A program made the translations under genes and the position numbers. From the NCBI GenBank assembly GCA_051877705.1, contig JBJEJD010000039.1, positions 12,891-76,890 on the forward strand: DNA of 64,000 bases, written 5' to 3'. Positions 24,296-31,795 of the stretch are shown here, piece by piece (position 1 is the stretch's first letter; the number at the start of each line of letters is the position of its first letter). The notes beneath the pieces are model-generated. The model ran no database searches and was not told where the DNA came from. It worked only from the letters and a program-made list of their open reading frames with translations. The stretch is from Coprococcus_A sp051877705 (lineage in GTDB: Bacteria > Bacillota > Clostridia > Lachnospirales > Lachnospiraceae).

Positions 24296-25003
24296 ATGAG
24301 TACAGAAGAAAAAGAATTAGAAGTAACATCCACAGAAGCACCTAAAAAACCTGCAAGAAAGCCTCGTAAGCCGGTTGATCCTGCTGTATGGGAAGAATTA
24401 AAGGCTGCACAGGAAAGCGGTGAAGTCTTAACAGTTAAGATCAATGCTGCTGTTAATGCCGGTGTCATCTCATATGTAAAGGGCATTCGCGGATTTATTC
24501 CTGCTTCTTTATTATCCATCGCTTATGTCGAAGACTTAAATGAATGGGTTGATAAATCTATCGAAGTTAAGGTTATTACCGTTGAGCCTGAGAATAAGCG
24601 TCTTGTTCTTTCAGGTAAAGCTGTGGAACTTGACAAAGCTGCTGAAGAAAAAGCCGCCAAGATTGCCGCAGTTACTGTAGGCGAGATTTACGATGGCAAA
24701 GTTGAAAGAATCACATCCTTTGGTGCTTTCGTTGGTTTTGCAGATGGTTTATCCGGCCTTGTTCACATTTCCCAGATGGCCAACAAGCGTATTGAGTCTC
24801 CGAACGAAGTTGTCAAAGTCGGTGATGAAGTAAAAGTAAAGGTTATTGGCAATAAAGAAGGTAAGATCAGTCTCAGCATGAAGGCTGCACTTGATTCTGA
24901 CAGTCAGCCGGCTGCTGCTAAGGAACCTGCTTTCAATTACAAGGAAGAAGGCAAGGCAACAACTGGTCTTGCATCATTACTTGCCAATATCAAATTAGAT
25001 TAA
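24296..25003 (+). CDS. S1 RNA-binding domain protein
   Basis: 235 residues. A basic, disordered start rich in Lys/Pro/Ala (residues 1-30) is followed by two S1 (OB-fold) RNA-binding regions: a degenerate one at about 40-105 (VNAGVISYVKGIRGFIPASL) and a canonical one at about 125-195 (GEIYDGKVERITSFGAFVGF, then LVHISQMANKR and KVKVIGNKEGKISLSMKAAL). This resembles a shortened ribosomal protein S1 of Firmicutes, and a role in mRNA binding or translation is likely but not shown. AAGGAG precedes the ATG. A strong terminator follows. Confidence 0.88.
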   Translation: MSTEEKELEVTSTEAPKKPARKPRKPVDPAVWEELKAAQESGEVLTVKINAAVNAGVISYVKGIRGFIPASLLSIAYVEDLNEWVDKSIEVKVITVEPENKRLVLSGKAVELDKAAEEKAAKIAAVTVGEIYDGKVERITSFGAFVGFADGLSGLVHISQMANKRIESPNEVVKVGDEVKVKVIGNKEGKISLSMKAALDSDSQPAAAKEPAFNYKEEGKATTGLASLLANIKLD

Positions 25004-25020
25004 TATACAGACCATTTGTA

Positions 25021-25060
25021 TAAAACAAAAGCTGCCGTTCATTCGGCAGCTTTTGTTTTA
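25021..25060. terminator. Bidirectional terminator between the S1-domain and signal peptidase genes
   Basis: Perfect 17-bp stem TAAAACAAAAGCTGCCG with a 6-base loop; A- and T-rich ends make it work on both strands for the two converging genes. Confidence 0.95.
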
Positions 25061-25072
25061 TACTCGCCTCAT

Positions 25073-25606
25073 CTAATTATCCAGCCATCTCAACGACGGA
25101 TAATACATAAAAAAAGCTTTTGCTATAATCTTATCTCTGGAAACATACGTATTCTCCCAATAACGCGCATCTTTAGATACCGCACGATTATCTCCAAGCA
25201 TAAAATAACAACCCTCCGGCACTTCATAAGGTCCAAAATCACCAGTCGGCTCTTCACTCAGATAGGGTTCCTCCAATAATTCACCATCAATGTAAACTCT
25301 ACCTCTGATAATCTCCACCGTTTCTCCCGGAAGTCCTATGATCCGTTTCAGATAATCTATCTTCTCGTCATCGGGGTATTTAAAAATAACGATATCCCCT
25401 CGCTCCGGTTCTGCAAAATAATAATACAGCCGAAAACCCATAATTCTTGATCCAGCGGGTATTGTCGTCTCCATGGACCCCGTTGGAACAACCGCATTGG
25501 CTATAATAAAGGAATCTACAATAAATGCTATAATTACAGCTGACAAAATTACTTTAATCCAACTGAAAATCTCTGCCTTAATCGATACTTTATTATTCTC
25601 AGACAT
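25073..25606 (-). CDS. lepB: Signal peptidase I
   Basis: Cleaves signal peptides of exported proteins on the outer face of the membrane. 177 residues from the ATG at 25606 (an in-frame ATG at 25627 lies at the edge of a repeat and has no ribosome site; GAGGGG lies between the two). One N-terminal membrane anchor (IKVILSAVIIAFIVDSFII), catalytic Ser in VPTGSMETTI, catalytic Lys in DYLKRIIGLPGE, and the conserved GCYFMLGDNRAVSKDARYW. The Ser/Lys dyad marks the prokaryotic P-type enzyme. Its upstream region is the 133-bp tandem repeat. Confidence 0.94.
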   Translation of the reverse strand: MSENNKVSIKAEIFSWIKVILSAVIIAFIVDSFIIANAVVPTGSMETTIPAGSRIMGFRLYYYFAEPERGDIVIFKYPDDEKIDYLKRIIGLPGETVEIIRGRVYIDGELLEEPYLSEEPTGDFGPYEVPEGCYFMLGDNRAVSKDARYWENTYVSRDKIIAKAFFMYYPSLRWLDN

Positions 25607-25627
25607 CCATCTGCCACTTCCCCTCAT

Positions 25628-25913
25628 TGCCCGTTTTTATTTTTGCTCGCATACCCCGACGCAATTCGCCGCCATGTTCGGAAAACCTCCGGTTTTCCTC
25701 ACTCGCGGGCTTCGCCTTATAAAAATAAAAACGTGCATTTGTTCCTGCAAGCAGTCTCTTTGCCCGTTTTTATTTTTGCTCGCATACCCCGACGCAATTC
25801 GCCGCCATGTTCGGAAAACCTCCGGTTTTCCTCACTCGCGGGCTTCGCCTTATAAAAATAAAAACGTGCATTTGTTCCTGCAAGCAGTCTCTTTGCCCGT
25901 TTTTATTTTTGCA
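25628..25913. repeat. 133-bp tandem repeat, two full copies plus a 19-base partial third
   Basis: Copies start at 25628, 25761 and 25894; the first two appear identical. Each unit has an inverted repeat CGTTTTTATTTTT / AAAAATAAAAACG near its ends and an inner perfect hairpin GGAAAACC-TCC-GGTTTTCC. The reading frames across it repeat the same peptide and lack ribosome sites. It fills most of the 365 bases between lepB and the CarD gene. Confidence 0.93.
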
Positions 25914-25971
25914 CGGCTCATTGCTTACGCGCACATTATAACACAGTGAAGAGGAAATGACAATTAAAGCT

Positions 25972-26469
25972 TTATGAAACCGTCCGTACAATATAATCTT
26001 TAACTTCTTCTTTTGGTATTCCCAACGAGACAGCCAGTTCCCCGTACAAGTTTTCCTCAGCCATACTGAAATACTTCTTGTCTATGGCCGTCAACGCCTT
26101 TCCGCTTTCCGTACGGCGTTTCTTCCGCATATAGATGGTTTTGATAATTTTAATCAGCTCCCTGCAGTCACAGCTGTGCAGAGCCTCTTTATAATCCCGT
26201 TCCCTCTTCCTTTCATCATTCACCCACAGATAATCAATGCTCGTAATATCCTTAATTAATGCCTGAGCTTCCTCCTTGCCCATAATTGGACGGATCAGTT
26301 CCTTTTGATTGTCCACGGGTGTATAAAGAACACTTCCTTTAGAATAATAAGGTCTCAATGTATAATATAATCTGTCTTTGCTGACGCCATCTATATCTAA
26401 ACTGCCGATATGAGTCACTTCACAGACACCATACCCACCAAAGATTACAAAATCACCAGTTTTAAACAT
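25972..26469 (-). CDS. CarD family transcriptional regulator
   Basis: 165 residues. The N-terminal CarD/TRCF RNA-polymerase-interaction domain is recognisable: MFKTGDFVIFGGYGVCEVTH, then DRLYYTLRPYYSKGSVLYTP and NQKELIRPIM; the C-terminal half is helical and Lys/Arg-rich (YMRKKRRTESGKALTAID), as in CarD proteins that bind RNA polymerase beta and DNA at promoters. The ATG at 26469 is chosen (AAAGGA eight bases upstream); its start codon overlaps the end of the upstream small gene by eight bases, a coupled arrangement. Its target promoters are unknown. Confidence 0.9.
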   Translation of the reverse strand: MFKTGDFVIFGGYGVCEVTHIGSLDIDGVSKDRLYYTLRPYYSKGSVLYTPVDNQKELIRPIMGKEEAQALIKDITSIDYLWVNDERKRERDYKEALHSCDCRELIKIIKTIYMRKKRRTESGKALTAIDKKYFSMAEENLYGELAVSLGIPKEEVKDYIVRTVS

Positions 26470-26701
26470 TTTCAGCATCCTTTGTTCGAATATATCCATC
26501 CGTTTTATAAGTATTATATTGCTTTCTGATTTTCACGATCAGTGATCCATCGGGTTCCTTATAAGTCTCCTCAACTACATAAACAGTCTTTTTACGATCC
26601 AGCTTGCCGCAATAAACAGCAAATTCCTTTTCAGGATCCGCATCATTGGTCGTGTCAAACCTCATCGTCTGCAGTAAACATGCACTTGTTATTCTGCGCA
26701 T
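26462..26701 (-). CDS. Small protein encoded ahead of the CarD gene, unknown function
   Basis: 79 residues starting MRRITSACLLQTMRFDTT from the ATG at 26701, which has AAAGGATGG upstream. No family recognised. The sequence alternates short beta-like strands (EFAVYCGKLDRKKTVYVVEE, SLIVKIRKQYNTY) and has no membrane segment. Its last codons overlap the CarD start by eight bases, so both proteins are made from one message and probably work together, for example as a partner or antagonist of CarD; that role is inference. Confidence 0.65.
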   Translation of the reverse strand: MRRITSACLLQTMRFDTTNDADPEKEFAVYCGKLDRKKTVYVVEETYKEPDGSLIVKIRKQYNTYKTDGYIRTKDAENV

Positions 26702-26887
26702 CAAAAACACCATCCTTTCATTTGTAATTTTATTTTATCATCTAAAAATAAGCTTCGTAAGCACTTTTTAGAAATTCAGCACAATTACAAATGCATTTCG
26801 CTCTTATATTTGTGCGTTTTCACTATACATGCAACTTTTTTTAAATGATGCATAATATAAGGATAGAAATTCCAGGAGGTGCTTTTC

Positions 26888-27886
26888 ATGAAAAAAATAA
26901 TTTCCTCAATTCTGATCTTATCCTGCATTTGTCTGCTTCTCATCGGCTGCAGACAGACTCAGCCCGGGCTGACACCTGTAACTCTCAACGAAGTAGCCCA
27001 CTCCATTTTTTATGCCCCAATGTACGTGGCTATTGAAAATGGTTATTTTAAAGAAGAGGGATTGGATATTAAGCTGATTAATGGCGCAGGTGCTGATAAT
27101 GTCATGACCTCTCTGATATCCGGAGACGCAGATATTGGCTTTATGGGACCGGAGGCAACTGTCTATGTTTACAATCAGGGGGCCCAGAACTATGCTGTCA
27201 ACTTTGCCCAACTGACCCAGCGCGCCGGAAACTTCCTTGTTTCCCGCTCTCCCGAAGATAATTTCACATGGCAGGATCTGAAAGGAAAAACTGTCCTCGG
27301 AGGCAGACCAGGCGGCATGCCTCAAATGATTTTCGAATATGTCCTAAAGCTCCATAACATCGATCCTAAAACAGATTTGACCATCATTCAGAATATTGAT
27401 TTTGGGCTGACGGCCGAAGCCTTTTCCAGCGGTACTGCCGACTATACTGTCGAATTTGAACCATTTGCCACATCTCTGGAAAAAAACGGGAATGGTTACG
27501 TGATTGCCTCCCTTGGTGAGGATTCCGGTTATGTCCCGTACACCTGCTTTTCTGCTCTTGAAAAATATATTCAGGAAAATCCGGATATCATCCAAAACTT
27601 TACCAACGGTATCCAAAAAGGGCTGGACTATGTCAACAGCCACACACCGATGGAAATTGCAAAAATTATCCAACCACAATTTAAAGAGACTGATACAGAT
27701 ACCCTTGTCACCATCATTGATCGATATGCATCCCAGGACACATGGAAAACAGATTGTATTTTTACAGAAGAAGCCTTCACTTTGCTGCAGAATATTCTTG
27801 ATCAGGCTGGTGAACTCACCGAAAGAGTCGACTACCAGACACTTGTCGATCCTTCCTTTGCCCAAAAATGTCTGCAGGAAAAATAA
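26888..27886 (+). CDS. ABC transporter substrate-binding lipoprotein, NMT1/ThiY-like, orphan
   Basis: 332 residues. Lipoprotein signal with lipobox LLLIGCR (Cys about 21), then an NMT1/SsuA-like periplasmic-binding fold: SIFYAPMYVAIENGYFKEEG, GADNVMTSLISGDADIGFMG and LKGKTVLGGRPGGMPQMIFE. Related proteins bind pyrimidine precursors of thiamin, riboflavin, nitrate or sulfonates. The pocket here does not tell the ligand. AGGAGGTG precedes the ATG. Neither permease nor ATPase gene is next to it: a plus-strand unit of one gene, so it must share a transporter encoded elsewhere or act as a sensor. Confidence 0.87.
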   Translation: MKKIISSILILSCICLLLIGCRQTQPGLTPVTLNEVAHSIFYAPMYVAIENGYFKEEGLDIKLINGAGADNVMTSLISGDADIGFMGPEATVYVYNQGAQNYAVNFAQLTQRAGNFLVSRSPEDNFTWQDLKGKTVLGGRPGGMPQMIFEYVLKLHNIDPKTDLTIIQNIDFGLTAEAFSSGTADYTVEFEPFATSLEKNGNGYVIASLGEDSGYVPYTCFSALEKYIQENPDIIQNFTNGIQKGLDYVNSHTPMEIAKIIQPQFKETDTDTLVTIIDRYASQDTWKTDCIFTEEAFTLLQNILDQAGELTERVDYQTLVDPSFAQKCLQEK

Positions 27887-27941
27887 ACAGACACACACAC
27901 CGCCGCTTGCAAATCATCTGACATACCCAGGACATAAAAAT

Positions 27942-28044
27942 AATGCTGCCGCATTTTTTATAAAGTCACTCTGTCATCCATGTTATTTCAAGAAGCAAAC
28001 AAAACAACGGATGCGGAGGTGCCCAAATAAATAATGCGGCAGCT
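27942..28044. repeat. Inverted repeat bracketing about 75 bases
   Basis: AATGCTGCCGCATTTTTTA near 27942 and AATAATGCGGCAGCT near 28031 are inverted copies of about 12 bases. The first arm is itself a small palindrome followed by T. It may be a terminator pair for the two converging genes or a small structured element. Confidence 0.4.
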
Positions 28045-28069
28045 CTAACGTATAATGGATTATTCTGTT

Positions 28070-28654
28070 TTATTCAAAAGGTGTACGATCTGTTAATTCA
28101 TATGGTGTGACTTCTTTTGCATCCTTCATATAATCAGCCGTCTGGTTGTCATAATCAGCTGAATTTGACGCAGACACAAATACCTTTTCTGTAATCATCT
28201 CACCATCATATTGATATTGTCTCAGCTCATATGTTCCATCATTAATAATAAAGGCAAGAAGTCCATACTGCCCCGACAGATACATATTCTGCAGTGTCAG
28301 CGTACCAATGGTCATTACTTCACCCTGATTAAAGGAATAAACGCTCATAGCATCTTTTCCCACAATCAATTCCGGCGAACCATCTCCGGTGATATCATAC
28401 AAATAGTACACTGCATCCTGATCCGGACATCCATCCAGCAGCACTTTATAACTTTTTTTCTGCTCATCGTCCATCGAAAATGTTTTTTCCTGCTCGCTGA
28501 CAGTTCCTGCTATCTCAGACACAATGTCTATAGGGATCTCTGATACCAGTACATCCTTCTGTTCATTCCCGGTATCCTTTTCCTTCCCGCAGCCAATTAA
28601 AAAAAACATCAGCAGTATGAGGAGCACCGCTCCCATTAATCTTTTGACCTTCAT
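28070..28654 (-). CDS. Lipoprotein of unknown function
   Basis: 194 residues with a clear lipoprotein signal peptide (LLILLMFFLIGCG, Cys about 22), so it is anchored on the outer side of the membrane. The mature part contains YYLYDITGDGSPELIV, an FG-GAP/VCBS-like calcium-binding loop pattern (D-x-T-G-D-G), and then beta-rich sequence ending in an acidic tail. Such lipoproteins are common in Lachnospiraceae and have no known function. It is transcribed after the cupin gene, 22 bases downstream. Confidence 0.7.
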   Translation of the reverse strand: MKVKRLMGAVLLILLMFFLIGCGKEKDTGNEQKDVLVSEIPIDIVSEIAGTVSEQEKTFSMDDEQKKSYKVLLDGCPDQDAVYYLYDITGDGSPELIVGKDAMSVYSFNQGEVMTIGTLTLQNMYLSGQYGLLAFIINDGTYELRQYQYDGEMITEKVFVSASNSADYDNQTADYMKDAKEVTPYELTDRTPFE

Positions 28655-28676
28655 CTTCTATCACCTGTCCAATATC

Positions 28677-29027
28677 CTAATACAGCAAGATAACAGCAAA
28701 AACTTCCAATACATCTGTCTCTGAAGCATTTCTAATACCATGGCTCTGACCGCCAAGACAGACACAGGAGTCTCCTTCATGCAGCGTCACAATCGTACCA
28801 TTATCATTGTACTCTGCTGTTCCTTTAGAAATACAGATAATTTCTTCCTCACCTTCATGCATATGTTCTCCTATAGAACATCCGGGATTGAAAATAAGTT
28901 TGGCAATCATTTTAGCATTGCCATTATATTCTGACGGCTCAAGATAACGAATGACATGTACTGTTCCCTCTCCACCGCGCATATGTTCATTAAATAAATT
29001 CACCATATCTTCTGCTCGTTTAATCAT
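28677..29027 (-). CDS. Cupin domain protein
   Basis: 116 residues folding as a single small beta-barrel: cupin motif 1 is visible as PGCSIGEHMHEGEEEIICISKG (His-His-Glu metal ligands) and motif 2 as GDSCVCLGGQSHGIRNAS. It probably binds a metal ion; substrate or sensing role unknown. The start at 29027 is chosen for GGAGGT nine bases upstream; the open frame continues 34 codons further without a ribosome site. It precedes the small lipoprotein gene, perhaps in one unit. Confidence 0.85.
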   Translation of the reverse strand: MIKRAEDMVNLFNEHMRGGEGTVHVIRYLEPSEYNGNAKMIAKLIFNPGCSIGEHMHEGEEEIICISKGTAEYNDNGTIVTLHEGDSCVCLGGQSHGIRNASETDVLEVFAVILLY

Positions 29028-29169
29028 AATTATGATACCTCCTGTATATAAAATCAAAAGCTGCCATTCATCACTTTTCTTCAGCTTTCTTTCTCTAGAA
29101 TAACATCTAAAGAAATATATTGCAAGCACAGGTATAACGGTTTTGATTACTACATACTACACTTTTTTA

Positions 29170-29199
29170 TTGACCTTTCCCCATTTGAAGGACTATACT
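29170..29199 (+). promoter_or_regulatory. Promoter of the DUF1836 gene
   Basis: TTGACC (29170-29175), 18 bases, TATACT (29194-29199). About 90 bases of AT-rich leader follow before the ATG at 29291. Confidence 0.6.
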
Positions 29200-29290
29200 A
29201 TATAATATAAATATACAGAAAAACCTCTATATTCTGTATCATTTATCTAAAATCAGAATCTGCTTAATTTTATGGAAGGATTGATAAATT

Positions 29291-29896
29291 ATGGAACAGG
29301 AATCCCACAATAATGCCTCAATAGATATACAGCAAATTATCAGAGAAGTTTTTGACCGATATACTGATAACAGTTACATCAAAGCTTCCATGCTGCCGGA
29401 TCTGGATCTGTATGTGGATCAGATCACTACCTTTCTGACTCAGCACCTGACCAGGACAACACGAAATGAAGACGACAAAATAATGACCAAAACCATGATC
29501 AATAATTACACCAAAAATCATCTGTTGCCGCCTCCAGAGAAGAAAAAATATTCTAAAGACCATATTTTATTGTTGATCTTTATTTATTACTTTAAAAACT
29601 TCCTTTCAATCAGCGATATCCAGACCATTCTTGCTCCTCTGACAGAGCAATATTTCCACAATGGCAGTGAAATAAATCTGGAATATATATATAGTACACT
29701 TTTTTCAAAGGAATCAACATATAGAGATAATTACTATGAAAACATTCTGAAAGAATATGAAATATCGGGTGATATATTTGCAGAAGCACCAAAACAGGAC
29801 CAGCAATTTCTTCGGGAATTTTCTTTTATTTGTATTCTGAGTCTTGATATTTATATCAAAAAACAATTGATCGAAACAATCATAGATCATAAATAA
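29291..29896 (+). CDS. DUF1836 domain protein, putative transcription regulator
   Basis: 201 residues. The DUF1836 signature is plain: ASMLPDLDLYVDQITTFL, KIMTKTMINNYTKNHLLPPP and KKYSKDHILLLIFIYYFKN, the last forming a helix-turn-helix-like region related to MerR-type DNA binders. The C-terminal third is helical and specific to this protein. Function unknown. GAAGGA lies upstream of the ATG. It is a single gene with its own promoter and a terminator, converging with the yerC gene. Confidence 0.88.
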   Translation: MEQESHNNASIDIQQIIREVFDRYTDNSYIKASMLPDLDLYVDQITTFLTQHLTRTTRNEDDKIMTKTMINNYTKNHLLPPPEKKKYSKDHILLLIFIYYFKNFLSISDIQTILAPLTEQYFHNGSEINLEYIYSTLFSKESTYRDNYYENILKEYEISGDIFAEAPKQDQQFLREFSFICILSLDIYIKKQLIETIIDHK

Positions 29897-29906
29897 ACAT
29901 AATATA

Positions 29907-29941
29907 AGGGTGTCACAGCATCTGCCGTGCACCCTTATATC
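29907..29941. terminator. Terminator between the DUF1836 and YerC genes
   Basis: ATAAGGGTG / CACCCTTAT stem around a 17-base loop between two converging stops. The T-run is weak. Confidence 0.65.
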
Positions 29942-29947
29942 AGTTTA

Positions 29948-30241
29948 TTATTGATTATCTTTTAGTCGTTCCAGTACCATATCATAACCATCATTGCCAT
30001 AATTCAATGAACGGTTTACACGACTGATTGTTGCTGTAGAAGCGCCAGTCTTCTCAGCAATCTCAAGGTACGTTTTCCTTTCCCTGAGCATCCTTGCCAC
30101 TTCAAAACGCTGTGACAGAGACAACAGTTCATTAATAGTGCATATATCTTCAAAAAACTCATAACATTCTTCCACATCTTTCAGGCAAAGCATTGCTCTG
30201 AATAACTGCTCAACCTCTGGCGTCTTAATTTTCTTGTTCAT
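29948..30241 (-). CDS. YerC/YecD family TrpR-related DNA-binding protein
   Basis: 97 residues starting MNKKIKTPEVEQLFRAMLCL from the ATG at 30241 (AAGGGGA upstream; an in-frame TTG two codons earlier is less likely). The protein matches the Trp-repressor-like YerC family: LLSLSQRFEVARMLRERKTY and the helix-turn-helix LEIAEKTGASTATISRVNRSL. YerC-type proteins regulate transcription in Firmicutes, but the ligand and targets are unclear; no trp genes are near. Its upstream region is the 83-bp repeat block. Confidence 0.92.
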   Translation of the reverse strand: MNKKIKTPEVEQLFRAMLCLKDVEECYEFFEDICTINELLSLSQRFEVARMLRERKTYLEIAEKTGASTATISRVNRSLNYGNDGYDMVLERLKDNQ

Positions 30242-30287
30242 TGGCAAAAATCCCCTTTTTATTAAATTATATTATTCTATTTCCTTC

Positions 30288-30700
30288 GTACAGCATGCTG
30301 CAGATATACTTGCTCTGCAGGCTATCCGCTGCTGCCGCAGCTCCTGTTTGCCGCTGTTTTTCATACGAACAGCATGTCGCAGACCCGCCTGCTTCTGCAG
30401 GCTATCCGCTGCTGCCGCAGCTGTTCCGCCTGCCGCTGTTTTTCCAAACGAACAGCATGTCGCAGACCCGCCTGCTTCTGCAGGCTATCCGCTGCTGCCG
30501 CANNNNNNNNNNNNNNNNNNNNNNNNNNNNNNNNNNNNNNNNNNNNNNNNNNNNNNNNNNNNNNNNNNNNNNNNNNNNNNNNNNNNNNNNNNNNNNNNNN
30601 NNACGAACAGCATGTCGCAGACCCGCCTGCTTCTGCAGGCTATCCGCTGCTGCCGCAGCTCCTGTCTGCGACTGATGGGCGTTCCGCCCAATAGCAGCCG
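30288..30700. repeat. 83-bp tandem repeat interrupted by an assembly gap
   Basis: At least four copies of a GC-rich unit containing CAGCATGTCGCAGACCCGCC and GGCTATCCGCTGCTGCCGCA: a diverged first copy at 30288, then copies starting at 30367 and 30450 (period 83) and one at about 30604 after the gap. All reading frames give Cys/Ala/Pro-rich repeats without ribosome sites. The 577 bases between the yerC and AraC genes are otherwise empty, apart from the region 30700-30818, in which I see nothing. Confidence 0.9.
30503..30602. other. Assembly gap of 100 N
   Basis: Exactly 100 consecutive N inside the tandem repeat: a scaffolding gap of unknown real length. More repeat copies are probably missing. 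Confidence 0.98.
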
Positions 30701-30818
30701 TTAAAAATACCCTTATGCAAGCCAGCTTGCAACGGCTATTTTACCGTCTGCTGCTGTTCTGAATACATAAGCACATTGTAACATTTTACAGAGTTAAAGT
30801 CTATAGGCAATTCTTAAA

Positions 30819-31649
30819 TTATTCTAAAACTTCTCTGTCTTTTAACTTATCAGCATTTTTTCGATTGGCACGATACTGGGACGGTGTACATCCCTCGCTT
30901 TTTTTAAAAACATAACAAAAATATTCCATTTTTTCAAAACCGCACCGATGGGCTATATCATGAATTCTCATATTGCTGGTAACCAAAAATAGACGAGCAT
31001 AATGAATACGTATTTTATTGACAAAAGCCATGGGGGCAATCCCAAAATGCTGTTTAAAAGCCCGTGAAAAATAACTGACACTTGTACCGTATATCCGTGC
31101 CAGATGATTCAGATCCAACGGTTCGGCATAATGCTCCTGTATATATTGGTAAATTTCATTTAAATTAGAAACTTTATAATCTTTTTTTTCAGTATCTTTA
31201 ATACTAATCAACAAAGTCTGAAGCATAATTGCCGATCTAAAATATTCTCCTGCTTCCCATGCCTGGATCATACTGTCCAGACATGCCGCCAGCAGATTCC
31301 CAGACACGTTGAATTTTGACACATCTAGAAACTGAAGATATCGAAGCATTCCCGGAACTCCACTGCCATCAAAATTTACTGTTACAATCCAGCACTCTTC
31401 TCCAGGCAGACCCTGAAGTGTCAGCCTTTTACCTTTTTTAATGAGCAATGCATCATTAGTTTTTAACTTAATATCCCAGTCATCAACTTTAAGATTGATC
31501 ATACCCATCCTTACAACCATAATGATATAGCTGTCCAGAACAGTTTCCGGATGTTTCTCATGAGCCACATGAAACTTTGTTATTTTATCAACAAATAGAC
31601 TTAAAAGCCTATAATTATCTTTTTTTTCTGTAATTTTTTCAATTATCAT
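30819..31649 (-). CDS. AraC family transcriptional regulator
   Basis: 276 residues. The N-terminal half is a cupin-like sensing domain (for example KTNDALLIKKGKRLTLQGLP); the C-terminal 100 residues hold the AraC double helix-turn-helix: YIQEHYAEPLDLNHLARIYG, SVSYFSRAFKQHFGIAPMAF and IAHRCGFEKMEYFCYVFKKS, then EGCTPSQYR. It is divergent from the fatty-acid transporter gene atoE (147 bases between starts), which makes AtoE the most likely target and its substrate a candidate effector; that is inference. Confidence 0.93.
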   Translation of the reverse strand: MIIEKITEKKDNYRLLSLFVDKITKFHVAHEKHPETVLDSYIIMVVRMGMINLKVDDWDIKLKTNDALLIKKGKRLTLQGLPGEECWIVTVNFDGSGVPGMLRYLQFLDVSKFNVSGNLLAACLDSMIQAWEAGEYFRSAIMLQTLLISIKDTEKKDYKVSNLNEIYQYIQEHYAEPLDLNHLARIYGTSVSYFSRAFKQHFGIAPMAFVNKIRIHYARLFLVTSNMRIHDIAHRCGFEKMEYFCYVFKKSEGCTPSQYRANRKNADKLKDREVLE

Positions 31650-31795
31650 ATATTTTTCCGCCTATAATGTTCATATATTCAACATTTTTATATTATTTTA
31701 GAGTTTCATTTTCTTTAGAAAAGTTTTATAATAATACCAGATTGTTTGCAAAAAAACAATGGGCAACTATACACTAATAAGGGAGGAATTTTTTT

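Noticed and set aside
25628..25913. CRISPR array
   Set aside because: The repeats are 133-base units directly abutting each other with no unique spacers and no cas genes nearby.
30288..30700. Protein-coding Cys/Ala-rich repeats
   Set aside because: Open frames exist in three frames because the period is not a stop-containing unit, but they lack ribosome sites and cross the N gap; a non-coding minisatellite is simpler.
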